Assembly (NCBI GenBank): GCA_000467715.1
Contig: AJFK01000371.1
Location: 1-33,343, forward strand
Length of the DNA: 33,343 nt
Reading direction: 5' to 3'
Source: Hysterium pulicare CBS 123377
Taxonomy: Eukaryota; Ascomycota; Dothideomycetes; Hysteriales; Hysteriaceae
Shown: positions 1 to 9,809 of the stretch, piece by piece
Position numbering within the stretch: position 1 is the first letter of the stretch
Layout: every line of letters begins with the position of its first letter
The notes under the pieces: generated by a model
What the model saw: only the letters and a program-made list of their open reading frames with translations
The model's database searches: none
What the model was told of the DNA's origin: nothing
Made by a program: the position numbers and the translations under genes

Positions 1-902
1 CTGCTTTGATTTTGCGTTGAAAGCTATATAAGAAAGTCAACAACTCGCACTATTGATTAGCATCCAGTATCCCAACCTTGAGTGGGTTTATTAGGCTTGC
101 TTGGATAACGCATTGTGAGCTTGATCTTCTATTCTGCTGTTTCGTCCGGAGAAGAAGACTTGATGCCAAACAATAAGGAGTCTCCTTCTGTGCCAAGCTC
201 TTCTCCTCTTTCTGTGATGAAGGATACAAATAATTTCCAAAGCGTATCGACATGTACAAGAAGACCCTTTGAATGAAAAGAAATGAGCATTACGCAGGTC
301 CTGCCCATATGTGAAGAGTTGAATATTATCAAATTCGTCTTCGAGCACCTCTCCGAGGCTGATGGTACAAACTACAGTGACACTGGTTGGCATATCAGAC
401 ATCATCATCTTATACGGACAACCCTGAATCATATCTATTGCAACCTGTTCAGGCGGACAATTACGGACTATTTGTCGGTAGCATTCCCTACGAGAACACG
501 TATTGTAAAAAAACCGGCCCGAGGACATATCGGCTGCCTGCAGCAGTATGTCTGCGATATAGAACTCCAGTGCCGGCCAAATCATTCGCCAGAATATTTT
601 GATATTAGACTTAGACTTTCGTCATCACGCGACAGCATTTTATCGCACGGCCGGCTATCTAGTCTTTAGAGAGATTCCGTAAATTGTATATTCGTTGAGT
701 CTGCCGGTTTCGTCACAATACAGCTAAAACAGTCTACGTAACTCCAAGATGATCACTTGATTTAAACCCTCCATCTCCCATCCCGCCGCCCAAAAGCCCT
801 CAACACCCGATCCAACGCCTCATGCGCCTCATGCGCCTCATGCGCCTCAATCCTTCTCCTTGTGGACGCCCGTTCCTTTCTTGTTCCCCTCTCTTAGTCC
901 TT
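1..902. other. Left-edge region without a confident gene
   Basis: No RING signature or recognisable domain is seen. The minus strand has an open frame of 164 codons (91-585) containing a protein-like stretch with several cysteines. An overlapping minus frame (129-332) is also protein-like and ends in an acidic, serine-rich tail. The two could be exons or a frameshifted remnant, but the only short GT..AG intron I could place between them (46 nt) creates a stop at the junction. A plus-strand frame (283-669) overlaps both. I treat this as undetermined, possibly a decayed gene on the minus strand. Confidence 0.3.
821..847. repeat. Three perfect 9-bp tandem repeats
   Basis: The unit catgcgcct occurs three times head to tail just beyond the stop codon of the first RING gene, in its likely 3' untranslated region. 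It is a small slippage-type microsatellite with no evident function. Confidence 0.8.
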
Positions 903-1409
903 CTAACTTCTCGAGTTCGTTCTCCTTGCCGCATCTTCAATCCCCCTCTCCCTTCTCCTCCGTCTCAAATACTCTCGATAAGGAGTTTGCCTGAGCCGAG
1001 TCCCTCGCCCACCCTCCTCCTCATCATCTTCCTCAAGCTTCTCTTCTTCAGACTCGGGCTCTGAGGTTTCCGAATCCGAGTCTGAGTCATCGCCATCATC
1101 TTGCTCACTATCCATAGAAGCAATCTCAGCTCTCTGAGCATCCGTGAGCGGTTCAGGTTCGAATAGCTGGAGCCGACAGTATGGGCATGTGTTGCGGTTT
1201 GGCATGATTCCTTGGAACCAGCTCAAGATACAGGCTCTGTGGAACTCGTGCCAGCAAGGTAGAATGGCTACAATATCCTCCCCTCTTACCAAGTCTTCTT
1301 GGCAGATGGGGCAGGTATTAGATGGGCTTTGGGGTGGTGGGCAGGGTACTAGGCCATATTGAATGTAGGAGGAGAGAGGGTCAAAGCAAGAGTCAGGAGG
1401 AGTTGACAT
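903..1409 (-). CDS. RING-H2 finger protein with acidic tail (array member 1)
   Basis: This is a 168-residue intronless protein, probably a RING-type E3 ubiquitin ligase. The RING-H2 domain spans residues 33-78, with ligands C33, C36, C52, H54, H57, C60, C75 and C78. Fifteen residues separate the second and third ligands, and a WF pair follows the sixth ligand. A diverged form of the family N-terminal motif is present (residues 10-20, ending in GL), and the post-RING signature LFEPEPLT follows directly. Residues about 95-130 are strongly acidic (Asp/Glu/Ser runs) and the C-terminus is arginine-rich. There is no signal peptide or membrane segment. It is the shortest member of the array and the leftmost. 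The RING assignment is certain; ligase activity and target are inferred. Confidence 0.85.
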   Translation of the reverse strand: MSTPPDSCFDPLSSYIQYGLVPCPPPQSPSNTCPICQEDLVRGEDIVAILPCWHEFHRACILSWFQGIMPNRNTCPYCRLQLFEPEPLTDAQRAEIASMDSEQDDGDDSDSDSETSEPESEEEKLEEDDEEEGGRGTRLRQTPYREYLRRRRRERGIEDAARRTNSRS

Positions 1410-2279
1410 TATGATACTCGAAAAGCTTTGCGGTGGTCTAGAAAATCGGAGCGGAGGATAGGCCAGAGAAAGGGAGAAATACTACGCGTCTGTCTATTGT
1501 TTACTTATGGAGATGAATCTGGAAGCATTTGCTGAGACGTTATTCACTTTACATAGACCTGACATTCACCTAAGTGATTTGAACCAAAGACGGCGCCGAA
1601 TTATTTGATTTCGTCGGTAAACGATGAAAATATATCTAGAATGATGAAAAAAAACAGTTGGGGGGTAAACAGGTAGCTAGTTAAGGCTTAATAGCTAGAC
1701 AAATAGCTAGACAAATAGCTAGATAAATAGCTGGATGAATAGCTAGATAGATGTATAGCTAGCTAGATAAATACCTAACTAGATAAAAACCTAACTAGAT
1801 AAATACCTAACTAGATAAAAACCTAACTAGATAAATACCTAACTAGATAAATACTTAACTAGATAAATACCTAACTAGATAAATACCTAACTAGATAATT
1901 AGCTAGCTAAATAAACAGCTAAGATAAATAGATAAATAAAAAGCTAAATAAGTAAATAAATTAGTAAAGCAATTAACAATATGCGTTGGAGATTGTAAGG
2001 ACACAATTAGATAAGCTACGATATTAATGAAGTCTAGCGAAGTGGCAATTCACATAGTTTACACGAGCAGAGATATGGGATCCATATATACATATACATC
2101 CATAGGGGGTTGTAAAGTCTTTACACCTATGGACACTCGCCCATTGATCGTTACTCTGCTGATATAGTTCCTAACAGGACCTCTCTTCACTCACTACGTA
2201 GTAAAAGCTCTAGGGAAACTCGTAGCCCAGATCTCGGTCGTGGCATATTTCAGGCCTGTATCTAGCAGCATATCCGGAC
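1410..2279. other. Intergenic region with an AT-rich minisatellite
   Basis: This 870-bp interval lies between two minus-strand RING genes. It holds the presumed promoter of the downstream RING gene (start at 1409) and a long tract built on tagctaga/ctaactaga variants. I see no coding potential. Confidence 0.7.
1677..1930. repeat. AT-rich minisatellite, 12-bp then 16-bp units
   Basis: The left part is made of 12-bp units resembling tagctagacaaa and its variants. It passes into eight 16-bp units of acctaactagataaat at 1773-1900. The first four 16-bp units alternate between ...aaaa and ...aaat endings, which suggests a 32-bp duplication step. Differences between copies are single bases. The right edge degrades into tagctaaataa variants. 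This is a replication-slippage type array. Confidence 0.9.
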
Positions 2280-2990
2280 TCAACCGAATCGAAACGTCGC
2301 CGACCCATTGATGTTGATCGAGGTCCCCTGTTCGGCTGTAATAGTCACCGTCATCCTACCTCTGGTCTCAGGCTCTTCTGCTGACTGATCTGCCGTCGCC
2401 GGTTGATTCCCTGTCTCCACATCTTCATCGGTGCCAGTGCGGTGGTGCCGACGCTCCGTATTTGGGTTCTCTTGACTTGTCGTAGACGCTTCTTCCCGCC
2501 GCTCCAGGTCAACACCAGGATTGCGCGAACCAGCAATCAGCTCCTCGGTGATCCTATCCACCCGCGTCAACCGATCAATCGTCTGCTGATGTGCCCGAAG
2601 ATATGCATCTATCGATTCACCATGACTGACGGGCTGGTTATGCACCGGATGCGTCCTCGATAGATCCACTAACTGCGCCAGACTTCTCCAGTTCCTCTCT
2701 AGCACAAACAACTCACGTCGGCATACTGGACAGGTATTCCGATTCGGCGAGGTTCCTCTAAACCATGCCATGATGCAGCGTCGATGGTAGAAGTGGTGGC
2801 ATTCGCGCGTGAATACGACCTCGTTCTCAGTCACCGAGACTCCGAAGTTGACGCAGGCTGCACAGTGCTCATGGCAAATGGAGCAAACCGTGCCTATCGG
2901 ATGAGCTATGCTGCGAAGTAGGCCATTGGCGAGGTAATCGGTTTGTGTAGGGAGAGCACCGCGGGGTGGAAGACGGTGTGAGTTAGACAT
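2280..2990 (-). CDS. RING-H2 finger protein (array member 2)
   Basis: This is a 236-residue intronless RING-type protein. The N-terminal family motif is clear: LPTQTDYLANGL at residues 13-24. RING ligands are C36, C39, C64, H66, H69, C72, C87 and C90, with a 24-residue loop between ligands two and three that itself contains C43 and C46. The linker has the family form WFRGTSPNRNTC. The post-RING PLT signature is lost; the region continues as LFVLERNW. The remainder is hydrophilic and probably disordered, with a short threonine/isoleucine-rich C-terminal segment. The start is supported by an upstream TATA-like element about 125 bp away. E3 ligase function is inferred from the domain; the substrate is unknown. 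Confidence 0.87.
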   Translation of the reverse strand: MSNSHRLPPRGALPTQTDYLANGLLRSIAHPIGTVCSICHEHCAACVNFGVSVTENEVVFTRECHHFYHRRCIMAWFRGTSPNRNTCPVCRRELFVLERNWRSLAQLVDLSRTHPVHNQPVSHGESIDAYLRAHQQTIDRLTRVDRITEELIAGSRNPGVDLERREEASTTSQENPNTERRHHRTGTDEDVETGNQPATADQSAEEPETRGRMTVTITAEQGTSININGSATFRFG

Positions 2991-3466
2991 CCCTGTCGGC
3001 GGAGAGGAGAATTTGTTTCGTTGTTGAGTAGGGGTGGTTCTTGCTGTGGTCTTGGTAGTCGAGAGTGCAATAGCGGTGGATTGATTCTTATCCGGAGAAT
3101 ATGAAGCTGACCATTATATATATCCTTAAGTGAATTGTACGATGCAAACTTGGTGAATCAAATTGTTTCGATGCCTCCACGTACACCGATTTTAGGGTGG
3201 CTGTTTATTTAAGTTCGAAAGTGAATGCCCAGGGTCATGGTCACGCGCTATCGGATCCCCTCAACTACATCTCTTCTTCGGCTTGTCGCGGGTTGCTTGC
3301 TGGAAGAATTAGGTGCTCAGAGTATGGTACACGTCACCAATGTATCAAATATCGATGTTGTATCCTTTCATAGGGTTCATGTGACTATGTCGAGTTAATC
3401 GTGTGCCCAGAATACCCCTCTAATAGAATACCTAAGCAAAATAAAAAATGGCTCAAAAAGGAGGCC
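2991..3466. other. Intergenic region upstream of RING member 2
   Basis: The interval holds the promoter side of the RING gene starting at 2990 and the 3' flank of the minus-strand F-box-like gene that ends at 3467. Apart from a TATA-like element, I see no gene or repeat. Confidence 0.6.
3114..3123 (-). promoter_or_regulatory. TATA-like element of RING member 2
   Basis: Read on the minus strand, an ATATATATAA run lies about 125 bp before the ATG at 2990. Two other array genes (17767 and 20854) have similar elements at a similar distance. Assignment rests on sequence and position only. Confidence 0.4.
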
Positions 3467-5286
3467 TCATGTACCAAAGAAGGCCATATCTTCCTCCATC
3501 TCCTTTTCCAGAGTTTCCAGTGCGCCGATTTTATGCCCGAAGTTAAAAGGGCCATGTTGACGATAGCGTTCGTAGAGTATCTGACTATGGTCGTAGGAAT
3601 ATGAGCTCATGTACTGACAATTTACAGATGATCCGAGAGAGTTGTGAGGCAGAAAGAACAATAGGCGTCACTGAAGAGCTATTACTCACACATGCTGAAA
3701 CCATGTTTTCTCATTCACTTCTCCAGCTCCCGCTTCATCGGCTGACACATGCTTCAAGACATGACCTCCAACAATTTTTACGAATCTCACTGTATCAACG
3801 GCCCCAAGACTGCTTTTCAAGGCTTTGACAATGACACTTGTATCCCCCTTTTGGATCCCATTCACGACAATGGTCAAAGAAGCTATCCGTAGCTCTTTTA
3901 ACATCTCTCTCAACAAGCACCTACAATAGCACTGCGCTGGACTTAGGCTGATGCCTAAAATCTCAAATACTTGATCAGGCAGGAACCAGCATATGTGGCC
4001 AAGTAATCTCCTGTACTTGAAGCGGAACGAGAGGTGGCGGAGATTCAACCGGTTAGTAGGGCCGATTTGCCAAAGGAAATGCGTGACGTCGTGGTTAAGG
4101 AAGTGAAACGTTGAGGTGCGGTAGATCCAAGAGATTAGACTAGCGTTCAGGGCGTGAGAGATTCGGAAGATGGAAATAAGCGGGGAGGGTTGTGTGCCTC
4201 GAGATGATTTTGATGGGGCCGGATTTGGAAAGGAACCTGAGTGCTCAGTCAATATAGTAAGTGGGCCAGAAATATTACGATGGAGAGGAAAAAATCGTTG
4301 CTCGAGCTGTTTGGGGGGGTTAGCTCACCATTAAGACAGTGTGAACAACCGCAAGCAGGCTCATCATGACCATATTCATATGCAAGAGGACAATACATCC
4401 CAGGCCTTGCCACAGCGTAAGCTAGAATTTGTTGTTGAATCTCCACGGGTAATTGCGTGAAATGTTTGAAAACATGCGGCCTTATACGAACAGTAGCACT
4501 ATCCGGCTCCTTCATCATTTTTTTGGGTACATAGAAATGGCCCTTCCCCATCTCTTTCTGCCGTCGTACAACCATCGAACACTGCTTTCTGAACCAATCT
4601 TCCTCAGATTCCCACCCAGAACCTGCGCGCAAGAGCATATGGTATCCAGACTTCTTCTCAAGCTCGGGACCGAAGAGGCGGATCACGACTTTTGTGGATT
4701 CTATGCTCGGGTTCTCTGGCCAAACTTCACACAATACTGGTTGGCCAAGATCATAAATGCCTTTTGAATTGGATACGGGTTGTATTGGTCTAATGAACCC
4801 GCGATACAAGCAGTAGGATAAGAGTGAACGTGACCATTTTTCCAGATGTTTGATGAACCGCCGTCTTTGGGAGGATGTTTTTGATAGACTTTTCTTGGGC
4901 GAGCCGTTCGATGATTGACTTTGCGGCGGGCGCATTGGTTGGAAGCGTACATGGGGGCCAGGTTGGGTTAGTGTCTGACTACGAACACTCGGAATTTTGG
5001 CTGCTAACATGATTGTAGGTGAATGGCTTTCAAGAAGATGTACCTGGAAGAAAATCAGAGCAAGAGCGGCCAGGCTTGACTTACATATAAACTCGCTGAT
5101 GGCTTTCCGTTTAGCGTGCAAGACTCTAGGCGGACGCCGCTGCTGCCTGGACTCTGCAGGAGCGAATATATTAAGATGAAGTGCGCTAAGCTGAATCGGG
5201 TCTTGATGGGGTCTTGAGTGAGCAGAGATAGAGTCCAAGTAGTCTGAAGGCATGTGGCTTAGCGGCGAGCTAATGAATAAGTACAT
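3467..5286 (-). CDS. F-box/2EXR-like protein, four exons
   Basis: I model exons at 5085-5286, 4329-5003, 3692-4236 and 3467-3613, giving 522 residues. Introns of 81, 92 and 78 nt have GT..AG ends, and all junction phases close into one frame. The second intron (4237-4328) starts GTGAGC and splits a Gly codon. The third starts GTGTGA and ends TGTCAG. The first has an in-frame length, so it is less certain. After a basic N-terminal half the protein has a motif of the type LPVEIQQQILAYA, resembling the F-box or 2EXR helix of fungal proteins. A Cys/His-rich turn (ACGCSHC) follows, and the C-terminal half is leucine-rich and globular. F-box-like proteins usually act as substrate receptors in SCF ubiquitin ligases, but here that is only a possibility. 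The start could instead be the ATG at 5253. Confidence 0.65.
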
Positions 5287-5362
5287 TGGGTATATATTCG
5301 CGAAAAGGAGTACTAATAGACCGAGTTCAGTAGGTTATGGAACACGGGTATGTTCCATCTAT

Positions 5363-5374
5363 GGTCACGTGACC
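5363..5374. promoter_or_regulatory. Palindromic E-box (CACGTG core)
   Basis: The perfect 12-bp palindrome GGTCACGTGACC lies about 80 bp upstream of the F-box-like gene start at 5286 and just beyond the stop of the Ame1-like gene. CACGTG is the core bound by bHLH factors such as Cbf1. Binding here is inferred. Confidence 0.45.
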
Positions 5375-5382
5375 GTTCGCTC

Positions 5383-7411
5383 TCAGACTCTGCCCTCGAG
5401 AACATCCGCCGCTCGCTCCAGAACACTATTGAAGGCCTTGACATCGGCTAGCAGCCCACCTCCATCGGAAGCAACATCCTTCGCAATGTTCTCGAGGAGC
5501 ACTTCAAGCGGCATATCTGGACCCTCGTCCTCGCGCTCTTCATCCTTACCCTTCGCTCTCCCACCCTGAATCGCAGCCTCGATATCAAACATGGCCGCAT
5601 TGAGGTCTTCCTTCCGATGCCACTTCATCTTCAGGTCTTCATGCTCCTCTCTGACTTCATCCTTCCTGAGAGCTAATTCCTCCCTCCGCTTTCTAATCTC
5701 TAGAAATTCTTCTCTCAGTCTCACCTTCTCCTTCTGCGCCTCTCGAACACGAGACTTCAGAGCTCTTCCGAAATCTACCGCTGCCGTCAACTCGACGAGA
5801 CGATCATTCAAGACCTCGTTGAATATTTGGACAACACCACGTCGGCGTTTGAAAAGAGACCGACGTTTTGGGTCCTCGTTGAGCCCTTCGACTTGTTTCT
5901 GGTACATGAGGATTTGTTTGGAGAGGAGCTCTTCCGTTATCTGCGTCAGAACGTCGACAGCATTGACACCTCCAATGCGCGTCGATGGTGGCGATATTTC
6001 ATCATCGACCGCTTGACCAGCATTCTGCGCCTTTGGATAGAATAGGCGATATACGCTGATTGGTACCGTATCCCCTCGTTTCTGACGTTTCTTCTCAGGT
6101 TTGGTGCTGACGGACTGTGCGCGGGCTGAAGGTGCCTTCTTGGCAGGAGCTGGGATTGGGAGATTTCGTTCAGTTACGCGCTGAAGTTCAGTAGCTTGCT
6201 CGGGTTCGGACTCTTCAAGTGCTTCAGATTCATCACCTGTTCTTTGAGCGCGCTTCGTAAGTGCGTTTACAGAAGCGGATTTTGTGCTCGTTCGACGAAT
6301 GCGATCCGCTTCGGGCGACAATTCGTCTGCATCTTCATCTGCGAGTTCATCTTCCTCCTGCTCTGCTTCCACCTCAAGTACGTCCTCAGGTTGTTTTCGT
6401 ATAACTTCCGCCTTTGGTTTCCGCCGTCGTGTCAAGTCAGCCGCCTCTACTTTATCTGGCGACAGCTCATCAATACTTTCCGCGTCGCTAGCCTCGTCAA
6501 TCGGAGGTTGGACAATCTTTGCCGGCACGAATCTCTTTTTGCGAGGCTTAGTGCGATTGGCGGGCGTTTTGATGGCGGACTGAGGCTGGTTTGTTCTGGC
6601 AGAAGTTTCGGCCGAGGCGCTTCTCGGCGGCAAGGCATATACATCCTCTTCGATGATAGCTAATGGCTTGCGCTGCCTAGTTCTTCCTGCGGACATCTCC
6701 TCACTCGCTCTCGAAGGGACAGGTGTTGGCTCAACCGATTTCGATAGTGTCTCTTGTCGCTTCCGATCGCTCGATACCATGAAATTCTCGTCATTGGCCT
6801 CAAGCTCATCCGGGGCATTATCGCGCTCGTGGGGTGATATCGTAGCGCTGGCAGCTCGCGGTTTCGGCGCACCGGTCTTTCGCGTTGAGGCCATGTGTTC
6901 CTCATCATTCTGCTCCAATTCATCCTGATCATCGGCATCTTGTGAAGATCGTGCATCCCTTGACCCTCGTTTCCTTTTTCCGGTTACATTAGGTGTTGTG
7001 AACTGGGATGGTGTTTTGTCTCCTCGGGGTGTCTTGATCGGCTTCAGTTTTCCGGATCTGGCGCTGCTGTTCGCTACGACTGAAGCGCTTCGTGATCTAC
7101 GTGGTGGGCCGCCTGTTCTCGTTGCGTTTCCGGGCGTTTTCCGCGATGAGGGTCGAGGTGGAAGTGGTTGGGGTGTTCGGCGTGATGAAGGTCGTGCAGA
7201 AAGAGGTTTAGGAGCACCAATCTGGAAACTGAAATTGGCTTGTTGAACTTGACGGGCACTGCAGAATTGTTAGTCAACTGGATTGTTTGGAGGGGAAACG
7301 ACATACCCGGCTCCGCGCCGACGCATTTGGCGGTGCTCCTCTCGATCTGAAATATTATTAGTGAGGACATAATAGAAAAGAGCGTTGTAGTAGCATACCA
7401 TTTGGCGCCAT
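5383..7411 (-). CDS. AME1: CENP-U/Ame1-family inner kinetochore protein, three exons
   Basis: Exons at 7399-7411 (13 nt), 7307-7346 (40 nt) and 5383-7258 are joined across introns of 52 and 48 nt (GTATGC..TTTCAG and GTATGT..CTGCAG). They give 642 residues with exact phase closure. The start MAPNDREEHRQMRRRG is typical of fungal Ame1 orthologues as I recall them. The middle is a long disordered, charged region (about residues 50-400). It is followed by the conserved block RGDTVPISVYRLFYP (about 412) and GGVNAVDVL (about 447), then a coiled coil (about 500-570). Family knowledge: Ame1/CENP-U (Mis17) pairs with Okp1/CENP-Q in the COMA complex at centromeres. A conserved single-copy gene here anchors the locus between RING genes on both sides. 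Confidence 0.8.
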
Positions 7412-7623
7412 AGTATAAAGTTGTAGTTGAGATAGTGAAGGTGTTGTGTAAATGTGGTTGGTGAACGCGACTTGTTGTTCGGCGGGTCTTGGCACAACAC
7501 CATCGGATCAATTAATTTCCATCCCCGCTTCGCGGTGAAGCGCTTCATCTGTTCGTTTCTCAAGCTTTGAATTGCGACTTCAATTCATAATTTACTTGTC
7601 CAAGTCTCAGACTTGTCTGCGAA
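7412..7623. promoter_or_regulatory. Shared divergent promoter region (212 bp)
   Basis: The Ame1-like gene starts at 7411 on the minus strand and the twin-CX9C gene starts at 7624 on the plus strand. The 212 bp between them must contain both promoters and both leaders. No clear TATA element is visible, as is common for fungal housekeeping genes. Confidence 0.55.
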
Positions 7624-8631
7624 ATGGGTTGGTGGTGGAGTGGCTCTGATGATTCTAAGGAAGATGTCGTTGGGAAACTCGATCCTGGTCTTCGAGATTT
7701 TCTAGAAACTGAACCCTCTACTAAATATACTCCCAAGCCGGCCCCCGAAACCCCCAAACCAACTTCCCCAGGAACGTTGCAAACGCAGAATCCCGCTGAT
7801 AAGGCCACATCTGCCGATCCCTCCGCACCAAAAGTACCAAGAGAATCCCTCTTCCCAGACGGCCGATATGCTCACCTTTGGAAAAACTACGAACCTCAAT
7901 CGGTCGTCGATTCGCGAGGAAAGACCGACCAAGAAAAGCTCGCCGACATCGTAGACGCTTACAATGATAAGCGAGCCACCGTCAGCACTGCCGCCCAGGA
8001 GAACTGCGCTTTTGAGCGACTGGAGTTGCAGGATTGCTATTACCACGGTTCATGGGGTTCACGAATGACAATGTGTCATGCCGAGAATCGAAGAGTCCAG
8101 AGGTGTATAGAGATGCAGGGAAAATTTTTGAGGGCATTGGGGTATATGAGTAAAACGGAAGGGCCGGTGGAAGAGGCGGAAAAGACACAGATACATGCGG
8201 ATAGGCTGTTTCGGTACATGTTACAGCAGGAGGCGATAATAGCGGAAGCGAAGAAAGACGGCAAGCCGGCACCGGAATTTGAACCTTTATTATCGAAGGA
8301 GAATTTGGCGGCAGTGATGAAGGGTAAACCGCTTGTAGCGAGGGAGAAGAAGTCACAGACTTCCACCGATACATCGGAGTTCTCTGATGAGTTTTGGGCG
8401 AATGTGCCGAAATCTACTCGGGCATCGTATGAAAAAAGACTTGAGCATTTGACCCCAATTGAGCGGGAGATCGAGAAAAAGGCGGTCGAGGGAGAAATGG
8501 CAGTGAATAGTGTTGTCAAAAAGCAGCTGGAAGCGGCATTTGTGGAAGAACGGATACATCGCATGCAAAGGAGAGAGGCGGGGAGGGAGACGATTGGTGA
8601 TACTCTAAAGAGATGGTGGGGTTGGCAGTAA
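7624..8631 (+). CDS. Twin-CX9C protein, DUF3128-like
   Basis: This is a 335-residue single-exon protein starting MGWWWSGS. A coiled coil-helix-coiled coil-helix type core at residues 128-161 has two CX9C motifs (C128/C138 and C151/C161). This is the pattern of proteins oxidised by the Mia40 pathway in the mitochondrial intermembrane space and of the fungal DUF3128 family. Residues 30-75 are proline-rich and probably disordered. Residues 180-325 are charged and helical, ending in a basic, tryptophan-rich tail (KRWWGWQ). No cleavable presequence is evident. The protein is much longer than classical Cmc/Cox assembly factors, so an import or assembly role is inferred only from the cysteine spacing. 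It converges with the RING gene at 8913-9809. Confidence 0.75.
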   Translation: MGWWWSGSDDSKEDVVGKLDPGLRDFLETEPSTKYTPKPAPETPKPTSPGTLQTQNPADKATSADPSAPKVPRESLFPDGRYAHLWKNYEPQSVVDSRGKTDQEKLADIVDAYNDKRATVSTAAQENCAFERLELQDCYYHGSWGSRMTMCHAENRRVQRCIEMQGKFLRALGYMSKTEGPVEEAEKTQIHADRLFRYMLQQEAIIAEAKKDGKPAPEFEPLLSKENLAAVMKGKPLVAREKKSQTSTDTSEFSDEFWANVPKSTRASYEKRLEHLTPIEREIEKKAVEGEMAVNSVVKKQLEAAFVEERIHRMQRREAGRETIGDTLKRWWGWQ

Positions 8632-8912
8632 TAGATGGTGGAATGGTTTGGCATAAGGAGGAGTGGCGTTGCACGGCGCGATATGAAGCGTCAGTACGTG
8701 TGGTCTGAACTTAGTAGAGGAGAAACCCTTTGAAGTGGCTTGTAAGTCACTTTCTTGTAGTCATGGATGTATCATCAATTGTTCCTATTTCGTACTCATG
8801 AATGTGTACCACCATTGTCAATAGTCCCTTCACTCGCCAGATCGATCGTGTTGAATACCGAATACCCCCTCAAAATCATACTTACCATACCACCAAAATT
8901 AGCCACCTTAGC

Positions 8913-9809
8913 TCAATCCGACAATACCCTGACCATAGGCATAGTATCGATGATATGGCCTACCAGGAGCCTCAAGAACATCTGAACACTCCACTTGTAT
9001 TCCTTTACCTTCTTCGGCGTATTTATCTTGGGTAATCCCCACAACCACCAATCAAGAATCTCCATCTGCTCGACAGTCTTCTCAATCAACTCTTTCTCAA
9101 CATCATGCCGATGAAATAACCTGTCATGCATATCCAGTAATGCGATAGCAATCGCTCCGTTCAACACCTGACAGACGCGGAGGGTGTATTGAGGGGCTTT
9201 GAAGTGCTTTCTGTAGAAGTATCCGAGGAGAAGAGGGAGATCCTTCAAAGTTTCGTCAGCGTCGACCTTGATGATTTTGTAGCGCTCGGGAATGATGCGA
9301 GTACGACACATGGGACATTTATCTCGATTTGTCGGTTCGTGCTCCATTTCGGCAAAGGATTCAACGAGAAAGCTGTTGGTGGGACCAGTCGTAGCTCGAT
9401 GATGCTCTTCGAGTTGGGCAAATGGGATTGGTGGCGCTGGTGAACGGTACACGTATTCAATACCATCGATGTAGCTGATGAAGACCTGTTTAGAGTCTTG
9501 CCAGTTGAACTCTCGACGCTGTTCTAATTCATGAAGAGGTATCGTCCATACGCCCTCGCAGATCTTTGGAACGGTGAGATGAGGCTCATATATCGCTTCG
9601 GGAAGCAGCCACTGGACAATGCACCCTTGGCAGAAGATATGGCCGCAAGTGATCCCGACAGGGACATGGATCCAGTCTTTGTTGACGAGCTCTTTACCGC
9701 TGAAGTCGTTCGTGCAGATTGCGCAGCTGAGGTTGTTTGCATCAAAATTACTCCGCTTGAGGTCAACGAGAGTGAGCATTGAATTGACGTAGGCGCGTCG
9801 AGGTTGCAT
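8913..9809 (-). CDS. Atypical C3HC4 RING protein with a 101-residue insertion
   Basis: This is a 298-residue intronless protein. Ligands C29, C32, C55, H57, C60 and C63 form the first part of a C3HC4 RING (CGHIFCQGC). The last pair, C165 and C168 (CPMC), lies 101 residues further on instead of the usual 4-48. The insertion (64-164) is rich in aromatic and acidic residues and contains one extra Cys. The C-terminal 120 residues are helical with hydrophobic stretches (about 215-232 and 265-292) and a WWLWG motif. A trace of the array N-terminal motif is present (YVNSMLTL before the first Cys). The gene borders the array and may be its most divergent member or a separate RING family. It is divergent from the RING gene at 10309. 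Confidence 0.75.
   Translation of the reverse strand: MQPRRAYVNSMLTLVDLKRSNFDANNLSCAICTNDFSGKELVNKDWIHVPVGITCGHIFCQGCIVQWLLPEAIYEPHLTVPKICEGVWTIPLHELEQRREFNWQDSKQVFISYIDGIEYVYRSPAPPIPFAQLEEHHRATTGPTNSFLVESFAEMEHEPTNRDKCPMCRTRIIPERYKIIKVDADETLKDLPLLLGYFYRKHFKAPQYTLRVCQVLNGAIAIALLDMHDRLFHRHDVEKELIEKTVEQMEILDWWLWGLPKINTPKKVKEYKWSVQMFLRLLVGHIIDTMPMVRVLSD

Noticed and set aside
283-669. Plus-strand 128-codon frame
   Set aside because: It overlaps a minus-strand frame with more protein-like composition and has no domain or family resemblance.
5044-5084. 41-nt intron candidate in the F-box-like gene (GTAAGT..TTCCAG)
   Set aside because: Its removal shifts the frame and leads to a stop within a few codons. 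The 81-nt alternative ending at 5004 keeps the frame.
5591-6663. Plus-strand frames opposite the Ame1-like gene
   Set aside because: They are serine/arginine-rich mirror frames of a charged coding region and have no independent support.
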